Origin: an uncultured Flavobacteriaceae bacterium
Lineage (GTDB): Bacteria > Bacteroidota > Bacteroidia > Flavobacteriales > Flavobacteriaceae
Direction of reading: 5' to 3'
Assembly (NCBI GenBank): GCA_938018045.1
Contig: CALIIP010000122.1
Location: 1 to 23,653 of the forward strand
Length of the DNA: 23,653 nt
In this document: positions 14,499-22,365 of the stretch, piece after piece
Position numbering within the stretch: position 1 is the stretch's first letter
How the letters are laid out: every line of letters starts with the position of its first letter
The notes under the pieces: model-generated
Told to the model about the DNA's origin: nothing
Database searches by the model: none
The model's input: only the letters and a program-made list of their open reading frames with translations
Translations under genes and position numbers: made by a program

Positions 14499-15374
14499 AT
14501 GAAAAATAATCAACAAAAATGGCTTTATCTTATAGTCCTTTCTGTTATTTGGGGAAGTTCATTTATATTGATTAAAAAAGGATTAATTGGACTTACACCA
14601 TTACAATTAGGAGCACTAAGAGTTCTAATTACTGGAATAATTTTAATTGCTGTTGGTTATAAATCTTTAAGAACAATACCTAAAAATAAATGGAGATGGA
14701 TTGTTATTTCTGGAATGTTAGGCACGTTTTTTCCCGCTTTTTTGTTTGCTTTTGCTGAAACTGAAGTAGATAGTTCTGTTGCTTCAATATTAAATTCGTT
14801 AGTGCCACTAAACACAGTTTTGTTTGGTTTTGCTTTGTTTAAAATCACCACTACTAGACGTCAAACTTTTGGTGTTATTATTGGTTTTATAGGAACAGGT
14901 GTTCTGATTGCAAGTGGGAAACAGTTGAATCCGGATCAAAATTATTTTTATGCAGGTTTTATTATTTTAGCAACAATAATGTACGCTCTTAATGTAAATA
15001 TTATTAAAAAACATTTGCAAGAACAAAAGCCAATGGCAATTGCAGCTGGAAATTTTATTGCAATAATGTTACCTTCACTTATTATATTATTTTTCACTAA
15101 TTTTTTTACTGAAACAACTCTTAGTAATCCTAAAATGATAACTTCTTTAGGATATATTTTGCTGTTATGTATTTTTGGAACTGCCATTGCTAAAGTTATG
15201 TTTAACAAACTAGTCCAAATTTCAACTCCAGTTTTTGCTTCGTCTGTTACATACATGATGACAATTGTTGCAGTTTTATGGGGTGTTTTGGATGGGGAAA
15301 AATTAAGTATTTATCAAGTTCTTGGTGGAATAATCATCCTTTTGGGAGTTTATCTTGCGAATAGAAAAAAGTAA
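14499..15374 (+). CDS. EamA-family (drug/metabolite transporter) membrane protein
   Basis: 291 residues with about ten predicted membrane helices in two EamA halves (about 8-138 and 150-289). Family hallmarks are the opening WLYLIVLSVIWGSSFILIKKG and, in the second half, VFASSVTYMMTIVAVLWGVLDGE followed by LGGIIILLGVYLANRKK. DMT-superfamily members of this size export small metabolites such as amino acids; the substrate cannot be told from sequence. The gene is divergent from the HMA lipoprotein (85 bases apart) and is a single-gene unit: a strong hairpin begins at its stop codon. Confidence 0.88.
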   Translation: MKNNQQKWLYLIVLSVIWGSSFILIKKGLIGLTPLQLGALRVLITGIILIAVGYKSLRTIPKNKWRWIVISGMLGTFFPAFLFAFAETEVDSSVASILNSLVPLNTVLFGFALFKITTTRRQTFGVIIGFIGTGVLIASGKQLNPDQNYFYAGFIILATIMYALNVNIIKKHLQEQKPMAIAAGNFIAIMLPSLIILFFTNFFTETTLSNPKMITSLGYILLLCIFGTAIAKVMFNKLVQISTPVFASSVTYMMTIVAVLWGVLDGEKLSIYQVLGGIIILLGVYLANRKK

Positions 15375-15420
15375 TATTAAAAAAACCGATACAAGTAAAT
15401 GTATCGGTTTTTTTAATATT
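15373..15420. terminator. Bidirectional terminator between the EamA gene and the M16 pair
   Basis: Perfect 21-base-pair inverted repeat, arms 15373-15393 and 15400-15420, core AACCGATACA / TGTATCGGTT with runs of seven A and seven T and a 6-base loop AGTAAA. It serves both convergent transcripts and overlaps the last two bases of the EamA stop codon. Confidence 0.93.
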
Positions 15421-15436
15421 TAAAAAAGACTAAATT

Positions 15437-17548
15437 TTATTCAAAGTCTGCATTGGTGACACCTTCATTAATCTTAATGTCAGTAGCTTTCATTACAATA
15501 TTCTGAGGTCCTGAAATTACAGATTGCGTAGATGGTAATATAACATTTCCTCTTTTGGTATAATCAGAAAAATTAACAGTGGTTGTAATAGTTTGGCCTT
15601 GCATTTCAGTACTTGATTCAATTCTAACTAAATAACCAGTTTTAACATCATAAAATCTATAAGAATCTCCGCCATCAACATTAACTTTATAAGCATTTTC
15701 ACCATCTATTTTTTCAATACCTTCGATTGATAGTGTTGAAAGGTCATAGTGTAACTCTGGAAAAATTGTAGTTTCAGTTTTCTTTTCGGCAATTTCTTCA
15801 GCAGTTAACTCTTTTTTCATTCCCTGTTGTTCAATATAACCGCTTTCTCCATTAAATTTTTGCTTCATTAGGGTTCCCATTCCAGCTGCATTCATTTCCA
15901 TAGATGATTTGTTAGGAGTCATTTCTTTTGTTTCTGCAGTTAGAGGAAATGGAACTCCTGTAATTGTTACATCAGCAGATACAAAGATGCTTTTTACTGC
16001 TTTCACGTTTTCTTTTCCGCCTACTGCACTAATGTATTTGTCAAGAATTGATTGAGTCGTGACATCAGCAGAAACAGTTGGAGCTGCACTTGGCGCTTCA
16101 ACAGAATTCCCTTCTTTATCAAAATAATTGATTGGTAACCCCATTTTTTCTAATGATGGAATTACGTCAGAACCTTTACCTACAATAATAACTCTAAGAT
16201 TATCATCTTGAAAATACTTATTTGCCGCATCTCTAACTTGCTCTAGAGTTACTGCATTGAAGTTCTTTAAATAATTTTCATAATAATCTTTTGGTAAATT
16301 TTCAGTTTCAATGTTAAGCGCATACTGAGCAGCCGTTGCAGGTTGTTCTAATGCTCTAACAAAAGAACCTACATATGATGCCTTTGCAATCTTTAATTCT
16401 TCAGCACTTACCAATTCTTTTTTAATTAGTTTAATTTCTTTTAAAAACTCAACAACGGCACTGTCAGTAACAGTGTTTCTAACCAATGCAGATGCACTAA
16501 ATCTCGATGCAGTTTCATGATCATTTCCTATATTAGAATATGCACCATAAGTAAACCCGTTTGTCTCTCTTAAATTCTGAAATAAACGTGCAACACCACC
16601 ACCACCTAAAATTCTATTAGCCAATAATGCAGCATAAAAATCTGGATCCGATTTTTTTAGAGAAATAGTGTTGGAAATAGAAATATTAGACTGTACTGCG
16701 CTTGACATGTCAATAAAGTTAATTTCTGTTTTAGCAACATTTGTAACTTCAGGAATTGTGTAATTGACTGCTTCTCCTTTTTTCCATCCACTAAATTTAG
16801 AGGTTGCTAAAGTTTTAACTTCGTTAAAGTTCACATCTCCTATTACAATTAAATATGCATTATTTGGATTATAATATTTCTTGTAAAACGATTTCACATC
16901 ATCTAAAGTTACATTTCCAGCAGTTTCTGGAGTTATAAATTCACCTTTAGGATGATTTTTACCATACATTAATGCTCCCTGAACTTGACCGGCAATTGAT
17001 GCAATATCATTCTCTCCAAATTTTAAACCTTCTAAAAGTTGAGTTTTTTGACTATCAAAATCTTCTTGAGGGAATAATGGATTCAAAGCTCCATCTGCCA
17101 TTAAACCTAACACTTTAGGAAAGTATTTTGACAACGAATTCATACTTGCTCCTTGACTAGAAAAAGAAACATTGGCTCCTAAAAAATCAACTTCCTCATT
17201 AAAATCATCTTTAGAAATAGAAGTTGTTCCGTTTCCTAGTACATTACCTGTTAATGATGAAACTCCCGCTTTATCACCTTCAAATATAGAGCCATTATCA
17301 ATAGTCAAGATTGCCGATACTCTTGGCAATTTATGATTTTCAACAACCATTACTTTTAAACCATTTGACAATTCAAAAGTTTGTGGTTTTCCTAAATTTA
17401 TAGTTGGCGCAGGACCAGCTTTTGGTTGTGTATTTATATCAAAAACAGTTTCTGTTTTTGTCGAATTAGTATCTGTAGTATCTTGAGTTGACTTACATCC
17501 AATTATAAGTAACGATACAATTAAAGTATATAATATTTTAGTTTTCAT
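15437..17548 (-). CDS. M16-family peptidase-like lipoprotein without the zinc motif
   Basis: 703 residues with a lipobox (LLIIGC, Cys18). Residues about 55-480 form the two homologous M16 domains: the start FELSNGLKVMVVENHKLP is typical, but the HxxEH zinc motif is absent; the corresponding region reads GVSSLTGNVLGNGTTS. The C-terminal M16 half keeps the substrate-binding Arg/Tyr signature (RLFQNLRETNGFTYGAYS). A further domain of about 200 residues (about 495-703, with AVGGKENVKAVKSIFVSADV) resembles periplasmic lipoprotein-handling beta-sheet domains. Such proteins pair with an active M16 partner, here encoded just upstream with an 11-base overlap, to form a heterodimeric protease. Start ATG at 17548. 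Confidence 0.9.
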   Translation of the reverse strand: MKTKILYTLIVSLLIIGCKSTQDTTDTNSTKTETVFDINTQPKAGPAPTINLGKPQTFELSNGLKVMVVENHKLPRVSAILTIDNGSIFEGDKAGVSSLTGNVLGNGTTSISKDDFNEEVDFLGANVSFSSQGASMNSLSKYFPKVLGLMADGALNPLFPQEDFDSQKTQLLEGLKFGENDIASIAGQVQGALMYGKNHPKGEFITPETAGNVTLDDVKSFYKKYYNPNNAYLIVIGDVNFNEVKTLATSKFSGWKKGEAVNYTIPEVTNVAKTEINFIDMSSAVQSNISISNTISLKKSDPDFYAALLANRILGGGGVARLFQNLRETNGFTYGAYSNIGNDHETASRFSASALVRNTVTDSAVVEFLKEIKLIKKELVSAEELKIAKASYVGSFVRALEQPATAAQYALNIETENLPKDYYENYLKNFNAVTLEQVRDAANKYFQDDNLRVIIVGKGSDVIPSLEKMGLPINYFDKEGNSVEAPSAAPTVSADVTTQSILDKYISAVGGKENVKAVKSIFVSADVTITGVPFPLTAETKEMTPNKSSMEMNAAGMGTLMKQKFNGESGYIEQQGMKKELTAEEIAEKKTETTIFPELHYDLSTLSIEGIEKIDGENAYKVNVDGGDSYRFYDVKTGYLVRIESSTEMQGQTITTTVNFSDYTKRGNVILPSTQSVISGPQNIVMKATDIKINEGVTNADFE

Positions 17549-18875
17549 TTGTTGCAGTTTCTTTAGGTTTAGGTAAATATTCTAATTCAAGACGTTGATT
17601 TGGGTTCAAATACTTTTTTGCAACATCTCTTATTTCTTCTCGAGTAATTGATCTGTAAATTTCAATTTCACTATTGATAAGGTTTGCGTCGCCATGTATC
17701 ATATAATAAGTAGATAATGAACTTGCAATTCCAGAAACACTTGAGTTTGAATTAACAAACTGATTTTCAAATTGGTTTTGTAATTTTTGATAATCTCTTT
17801 CTGATATCAATTCAGTTTGAAGTTTTAAAATTTCTTCATCCATTTCTTTAACCAATTCATCTAAAGTAACATCACCTAATGGAAGTGCTAATACGATATA
17901 TGCACCATAATCTTCAAGAGCATAGTTAAATGCTGCAACTTGTAATGCTTTTTTCTTTTCATCAACTAATTTTTTATAAAGTCTAGAACTTTTCCCAGTA
18001 GATAAAACTGAAGAAATCATATTAAAAACATATGCATCTCTATCTTTTACAGAAGGAGTTCTGTATACTGTAAATACAGCAGGAATCTGAATGTTTGGAT
18101 CTTCAGCAAAAGTAGTTTTGATTGTTTCAGTAATAGGATCTTCCTTAATTGAAACTCTCTCAAATTCTTCTCCTCTTGGAATACTGCCAAAATAGTTTTG
18201 AATCATTTTTTTAGACTCTTTCACATTGATATCACCTGCAACAACTAAAACTGCATTATTTGGGATATAAAACTTTTTATGAAACGCTCTAAATTCTTCT
18301 AAAGTTGCGTTGTCTAAATGCTCCATAGAGCCAATTGGAGACCATCTATAAGGATGTTTTATGAATAGGTTTTTAAACACTTCAGAAACCCATTGACCAT
18401 AAGGAGAGTTATCAACTCGCATTCTTTTTTCTTCTTTTACAACTTCATTTTGTGTATCAACACCAACTTGACTAATAATAGGATGCCTCATTTGTTCAGC
18501 TTCTAGCCATAGGCCAAGAGCCAATTGGTTAGAAGGTAGGTTTTCATAATAATATGTTCTGTCTTGGTCTGTAGTAGCATTTCCAGAACCACCATTCGAT
18601 CCAACAATTTTACTTCTTTCACCTTTTGGGATATTTACAGACTCTTCAAAAAGCAAGTGCTCAAAAAAGTGAGCAAAACCTGTTCGTTCAGGATTTTCAT
18701 CTTTTGACCCAACGTGATAATACGTTGAAACTGTTACAACAGGAGCAGAATTATCTTGATGTAAAATAACGTGTAATCCATTATCAAGATCGTACTCTTC
18801 AAAATTCACTTGCTGTGCATTCACCACTAATAAAGGCATAAATATGCATGCAAATAAAATAGCATAGTTTTTCAT
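17538..18875 (-). CDS. M16-family zinc metallopeptidase, active-type subunit
   Basis: 445 residues from the ATG at 18875, with a signal peptide (MKNYAILFACIFMPLLVVNA). The inverted zinc motif HFFEH (His69, Glu72, His73) and a downstream Glu in EVVKEEKRM (148/149) supply the catalytic site of pitrilysin/insulysin-type peptidases. The second half is the inactive-like M16 C domain (AVLVVAGDINVKESKKMI, KSSRLYKKLVDEKKKAL). It is expected to act in the periplasm on unfolded peptides together with the lipoprotein partner whose start overlaps its 3' end. A longer frame begins at a TTG at 19037, but its 54 extra residues precede a normal signal peptide and run into the divergent rplU promoter, so I reject it. 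Confidence 0.93.
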   Translation of the reverse strand: MKNYAILFACIFMPLLVVNAQQVNFEEYDLDNGLHVILHQDNSAPVVTVSTYYHVGSKDENPERTGFAHFFEHLLFEESVNIPKGERSKIVGSNGGSGNATTDQDRTYYYENLPSNQLALGLWLEAEQMRHPIISQVGVDTQNEVVKEEKRMRVDNSPYGQWVSEVFKNLFIKHPYRWSPIGSMEHLDNATLEEFRAFHKKFYIPNNAVLVVAGDINVKESKKMIQNYFGSIPRGEEFERVSIKEDPITETIKTTFAEDPNIQIPAVFTVYRTPSVKDRDAYVFNMISSVLSTGKSSRLYKKLVDEKKKALQVAAFNYALEDYGAYIVLALPLGDVTLDELVKEMDEEILKLQTELISERDYQKLQNQFENQFVNSNSSVSGIASSLSTYYMIHGDANLINSEIEIYRSITREEIRDVAKKYLNPNQRLELEYLPKPKETATNEN

Positions 18876-18911
18876 AAAAATATATTTAATGTTATGTTTA
18901 TAATAAGTATG

Positions 18912-18919
18912 TAAAGTTA
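18912..18919 (-). promoter_or_regulatory. Possible -7 element of the M16 operon
   Basis: TAACTTTA on the - strand, 36 bases before the ATG; one mismatch to TAnnTTTG. The 12 bases TAACTTTACATA also occur at the Crp/Fnr promoter. No -33 TTG at the expected distance. Confidence 0.35.
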
Positions 18920-19012
18920 CCGTTTTGTTACAATTTTTTAGATTGAATCTTATGTTATTTTTTTCATAAAACATTTGTTGTTTAAAGTTTAGGTTAGTTT
19001 GCTGAAAAGCAA

Positions 19013-19020
19013 TATATTTG
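19013..19020 (+). promoter_or_regulatory. rplU-rpmA promoter, -7 element
   Basis: TATATTTG, an exact consensus match, 40 bases before the rplU ATG. The nearest TTTG (18998-19001) is only 11 bases upstream, so the -33 element is weak or absent. Confidence 0.6.
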
Positions 19021-19060
19021 CACTCATTTTTTAACAAAGCGAAAATTAAAATTTAACATT

Positions 19061-19759
19061 ATGTACGCAATTGTAGAGATGGTAGGGCAGCAGTTTAAAG
19101 TTGCAAAAGACCAAAAAGTATTCGTTCATCGTTTACAAGGAGAAGAAGGATCAAAAGTTACTTTTGATAACGTTCTTTTACTTGACAACGGAACAGTAAC
19201 TATTGGCGCCCCAACCATAGAAGGAGCAGCAGTGACTGCCAAAATCTTAAGTCACCTTAAAGGTGATAAAGTCATCGTTTTCAAAAAGAAACGTAGAAAA
19301 GGATATAGAGTAAAGAACGGACATCGTCAGTCTTTTACTGAAATCCAAATTGAAAGTATTGTAGCTTCAGGAGCTAAAAAATCAGCATCTACTAAAAAAG
19401 AAGTTGCTAAAAAAGAAACTCCTAAGAAAGAAGTTGTAAAGGCTAAAGAAACAAAAGCACCTGCAAAAGCAAAAGTTGCTGCTAAGAAAGTTAAAACTTC
19501 AAAAGCAGATGACTTAAAGAAAATTGAAGGAGCAGGACCTAAAGCAGCAGAAGCATTGGTTAATGCAGGATTAGATACATTTGCTAAAGTTGCAAAAGCT
19601 GATCCAGCAAAATTAAGTGAAATCTTAACGGAAGCAAGTTCTAGATTATCACATTTAGTAACTACTACTTGGCCAAAACAAGCAGGTTTGGCTTCAGAAG
19701 GTAAGTGGGATGAATTAAAAGAATTACAAGATAGACTTGACGGAGGCGTTGAAAAATAG
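19061..19759 (+). CDS. rplU: Ribosomal protein bL21 with C-terminal helix-hairpin-helix extension
   Basis: Residues 1 to about 103 are a standard bL21 (MYAIVEMVGQQFKVAKDQKV, KGDKVIVFKKKRRKGYRVKNGHRQ), a large-subunit protein that binds 23S rRNA. Ordinary bL21 ends there; this one has 232 residues. A Lys/Ala-rich linker (about 105-148) leads to a compact C-terminal domain (about 149-230) with a helix-hairpin-helix-like segment (DDLKKIEGAGPKAAEALVNAG) and the end GKWDELKELQDRLDGGVEK. I recall similar extensions in other Flavobacteriia. The extra domain's role is unknown; nucleic-acid binding is the natural guess. It is co-transcribed with rpmA, 34 bases downstream. Confidence 0.95.
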   Translation: MYAIVEMVGQQFKVAKDQKVFVHRLQGEEGSKVTFDNVLLLDNGTVTIGAPTIEGAAVTAKILSHLKGDKVIVFKKKRRKGYRVKNGHRQSFTEIQIESIVASGAKKSASTKKEVAKKETPKKEVVKAKETKAPAKAKVAAKKVKTSKADDLKKIEGAGPKAAEALVNAGLDTFAKVAKADPAKLSEILTEASSRLSHLVTTTWPKQAGLASEGKWDELKELQDRLDGGVEK

Positions 19760-19793
19760 TCTAAAAGTTTATAACCTATAAAAACGAAATAAA

Positions 19794-20054
19794 ATGGCAC
19801 ATAAAAAAGGAGTCGGAAGTTCGAAAAACGGTAGAGAGTCAGAATCGAAACGTTTAGGAGTTAAAATATTTGGTGGACAAGCTGCAATTGCAGGAAATAT
19901 CATTATTCGTCAAAGAGGAACAACTCACAATCCAGGTGAAAATGTATATATGGGAAAAGACCACACATTACATGCCAAGGTTGATGGTCTTGTGAAATTC
20001 ACAAAGAAAAGAAACAATAGATCTTACGTTTCTATAGTACCTTTCGAGGCTTAA
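19794..20054 (+). CDS. rpmA: Ribosomal protein bL27
   Basis: 86 residues, the standard length. The N-terminus MAHKKGVGSSKNGRESESKRLGV reaches the peptidyl-transferase centre in the 50S subunit. It has no N-terminal prepeptide of the kind cleaved in Firmicutes. Conserved blocks GGQAAIAGNIIIRQRGT and HNPGENVYMGKDHTLHAKVDG follow. Second gene of rplU-rpmA; a terminator begins 23 bases after the stop. Confidence 0.97.
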   Translation: MAHKKGVGSSKNGRESESKRLGVKIFGGQAAIAGNIIIRQRGTTHNPGENVYMGKDHTLHAKVDGLVKFTKKRNNRSYVSIVPFEA

Positions 20055-20076
20055 GAAATAAGAGTATAAATTATAT

Positions 20077-20104
20077 AAACTCCCAAGTGAAAGCTTGGGA
20101 GTTT
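20077..20104. terminator. Terminator after rpmA
   Basis: AAACTCCCAAG (20077-20087) pairs perfectly with CTTGGGAGTTT (20094-20104) around TGAAAG, followed by TATTTTTTT. The stem also ends the convergent small lipoprotein gene, whose stop codon starts at 20104. Confidence 0.9.
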
Positions 20105-20640
20105 TATTTTTTTAGGAGTTTTAGGGTTTCGTAATTATGTGTATATAAATATTCTTCTCGCAATGCTTTTAGGTAACTTACAATTTTTGGTTGAAGTACA
20201 AAATCTGGATGTAAACAGTCTTTTGATTTAATATCAGAAACTGTCAATACGATAAACCACTTTCCATTTCTTGTTATATGATGTTCGGCTGATATAGGGC
20301 CAACATCTTTAGATTTTAAAACTAAATCAGTTGCAATAGGAACTAGATTGACCGTTTTTGTTGGTATTTCGCTTTCATAAAATGTAAGGTAAAAATCTGT
20401 TCCATCAATATTAAAGATTGCACCATCAACATCACTCTCAATGTTAAACTTTGTATTATAATAAGTGTAGAACTCATCTGCATCCTTTCGGTCTTCAAAT
20501 ATATATGAGTAAGAATTAGGAAGTTTTTTCTTAAATTTTTTAGCAACCATTATCTTATCTTCTTTAATATCAGGTGCAATTCTTAATGGAATACAAGAAT
20601 AAATTGAGATTGCAGTTAGTATCAGTAAGATTTTTTTCAT
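20104..20640 (-). CDS. Small lipoprotein of unknown function
   Basis: 178 residues from ATG at 20640. The lipoprotein signal MKKILLILTAISIYSC has its lipobox Cys at 16. The mature part is mixed alpha/beta with no motif I recognise; it includes IFEDRKDADEFYTYYNTKF, GAIFNIDGTDFYLTFYE and NGKWFIVLTVSD. An upstream extension of the frame (57 residues, starting MKCVFSSINK) runs through the divergent waaA start and is very unlikely to be translated. It stands alone between rpmA (convergent) and waaA (divergent). The position beside an LPS gene hints at the cell envelope, but no function is assigned. Confidence 0.75.
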   Translation of the reverse strand: MKKILLILTAISIYSCIPLRIAPDIKEDKIMVAKKFKKKLPNSYSYIFEDRKDADEFYTYYNTKFNIESDVDGAIFNIDGTDFYLTFYESEIPTKTVNLVPIATDLVLKSKDVGPISAEHHITRNGKWFIVLTVSDIKSKDCLHPDFVLQPKIVSYLKALREEYLYTHNYETLKLLKK

Positions 20641-20659
20641 TTTATTACACTCACAATTA

Positions 20660-20693
20660 TTGTACCATAAAGCAAATGAATTTTGTATTTTTG
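20660..20693 (+). promoter_or_regulatory. waaA promoter (Bacteroidota type)
   Basis: TTG (20660-20662), a 23-base spacer, TATTTTTG (20686-20693), an exact -7 match. Only four bases separate it from the waaA ATG, so the transcript should begin at or next to the start codon. Confidence 0.65.
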
Positions 20694-20697
20694 ATGT

Positions 20698-21939
20698 ATG
20701 TATTTTATATATAATTGCATCATTATCATAACTCGATTTTTTCTTCGAGTGATAGCCTTGTTTAATAAAAAAATTAAACTTTTTGTTGATGGAAGAAAAA
20801 ACACATTTCAAAAGTTAGAAGAAAATATTTCTAAAAGTGATAAAACAATTTGGATACATTGTGCATCTTTAGGTGAATTCGAACAAGGAAGACCTATTAT
20901 TGAAAAGATTAAGGCGAAATATAATTCGCATAAGATTGTGTTGACTTTTTTCTCTCCATCTGGATATGAAGTTCAGAAAAATTATAAAGAAGCAGACCTT
21001 ATTTGCTATTTACCTTTAGATACGAAATCAAATGCTCGAAAATTCATAGAATTAGTACATCCAGATATGGCGATTTTTGTGAAGTATGAATTTTGGCCAA
21101 ACATTTTAAACGAACTAAAAAGTAAAAAGATCGAAACCATTTTGGTTTCAGGGATTTTTAGAAAAGCGCAAATATTTTTCAAGCCTATTGGTTTTTGGAT
21201 GCGAAAATCGTTAAAGACATTTTCTCACTTTTTTGTTCAGGATGTAAATTCTGAAAAGTTATTGGCTTCTATAGGAATTCAACAAGTAACAGTTAGTGGC
21301 GATACACGTTTTGACCGCGTTTCTGAAATCACAAAACAAGACAATTCACTTAACTTCATTGAAGAATTTAAACAAAATCAATTAACTTTTGTTGCAGGAA
21401 GTACTTGGAAAGAAGATGAAGAATTAATCGTAGATTATATAAATGATAAGGCTTCTACAAATGAAAAATTTATTATTGCGCCTCACAACATCAATCCTAA
21501 AGAGATAAATGAATTACAGAATAGCATCAATAAAAAAACAGTTTTATTTTCAGAAAAAGAGCATCGAAATTTAAAAGATGCACAAGTTTTTATTATTGAT
21601 ACAATTGGAATCTTAACTAAGATTTATAGTTATGCTGATATCGCTTATGTTGGTGGAGGTTTTGAAACTGGACTTCATAATGTTTTAGAACCTGCAACTT
21701 TTGGAGTTCCAATTATTATCGGTCCAAAATATGATAAGTTTAAAGAAGCGGTAGATTTGGTAAATCAAGGTGGATGTTTTGTAGTATATACCAAAGAAGA
21801 GTTTAATAGTCAATTAAAAGAATTATTTACTGATGCTGACGATAGAACGAAAAAAGGCAAAATCACGAAAAAATTTATTTCACAAAATACAGGAGCAGCA
21901 AAGATAATTTTGGATTATATTTCAAAAACTGTAATATAA
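20698..21939 (+). CDS. waaA: 3-deoxy-D-manno-octulosonic acid (Kdo) transferase
   Basis: WaaA (KdtA) adds Kdo from CMP-Kdo to the lipid A precursor at the inner membrane in LPS synthesis. 413 residues, the normal length. An N-terminal membrane-anchor helix (about 3-22) precedes the GT-B fold. The motif HCASLGEFEQGRP (54-66) holds the catalytic Glu60. KYEFWPN (about 129-135) and VSGIFRKAQIFF follow. The CMP-Kdo binding half includes YVGGGFETGLHNVLEPATFGVPIIIGP. The ATG at 20698 is the only reasonable start: MYFIYNC opens the membrane helix and no other Met or alternative start occurs near it. The gene is divergent from the small lipoprotein gene and is followed 12 bases later by a small conserved gene. 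Confidence 0.95.
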   Translation: MYFIYNCIIIITRFFLRVIALFNKKIKLFVDGRKNTFQKLEENISKSDKTIWIHCASLGEFEQGRPIIEKIKAKYNSHKIVLTFFSPSGYEVQKNYKEADLICYLPLDTKSNARKFIELVHPDMAIFVKYEFWPNILNELKSKKIETILVSGIFRKAQIFFKPIGFWMRKSLKTFSHFFVQDVNSEKLLASIGIQQVTVSGDTRFDRVSEITKQDNSLNFIEEFKQNQLTFVAGSTWKEDEELIVDYINDKASTNEKFIIAPHNINPKEINELQNSINKKTVLFSEKEHRNLKDAQVFIIDTIGILTKIYSYADIAYVGGGFETGLHNVLEPATFGVPIIIGPKYDKFKEAVDLVNQGGCFVVYTKEEFNSQLKELFTDADDRTKKGKITKKFISQNTGAAKIILDYISKTVI

Positions 21940-21951
21940 ATTATTTGGATA

Positions 21952-22365
21952 TTGGAGAAACACTGGAAAATTTCAGATGAAGAGTTCGAAGTGAAATTTG
22001 AAAAACTTGAGTTTAGGCCATTATGGTTTAGTCATGAGGCACATTTGCGTTTAGCTTGGATCTATGTGAAAAAGTATGGGCATGAAATCGCTTTTGAGAA
22101 ATACAGTTCTCAATTACAAGATTTTGCAAACAAATACAATGCTGATGGCAAATATAATGCGACAGTTACATTTGCATCAATACAAATTATGAAAAATTTT
22201 ATTGATAAATCTGATGCATATGATTTTCAAGATTTTATTAATGAGTTTCCCGAATTAAAAACTAATTTTAAAAAGATTTTGGGAAAACATTATTCTGGAG
22301 ATATATTCTCTTCATTAGATGCTAAACAACATATAAGACACCCAGATTTAGAACCATTTAAATGA
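21952..22365 (+). CDS. Conserved protein of unknown function, coupled to moaA
   Basis: 137 residues, probably starting at TTG 21952 (MEKHWKISDEEFE); there is no ATG near by. It is a predicted all-helical cytosolic protein. Distinct stretches are FSHEAHLRLAWIYVKKYG (two His near the N-terminus), VTFASIQIMKNFI and FINEFPELKTNFKKILGKHY, ending DLEPFK. I recall similar short proteins in other Bacteroidota, without known function. It begins 12 bases after waaA and its TGA overlaps the moaA ATG (ATGA at 22362-22365), so it is translated in step with moaA. Its partner might lie in cofactor synthesis, but that is only context. Confidence 0.75.
   Translation: MEKHWKISDEEFEVKFEKLEFRPLWFSHEAHLRLAWIYVKKYGHEIAFEKYSSQLQDFANKYNADGKYNATVTFASIQIMKNFIDKSDAYDFQDFINEFPELKTNFKKILGKHYSGDIFSSLDAKQHIRHPDLEPFK

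Noticed and set aside
18876..19037. 54-residue N-terminal extension of the M16 peptidase
   Set aside because: It precedes a normal signal peptide and runs into the rplU promoter region.
19327..19800. 157-codon open frame antisense to rplU
   Set aside because: It lies wholly within and opposite a certain ribosomal protein gene; the open frame reflects Lys/Ala codons read backwards. The product is low-complexity with no family features.
20641..20811. 57-residue N-terminal extension of the small lipoprotein
   Set aside because: It would hide the lipoprotein signal inside the protein and runs antisense through the waaA start.
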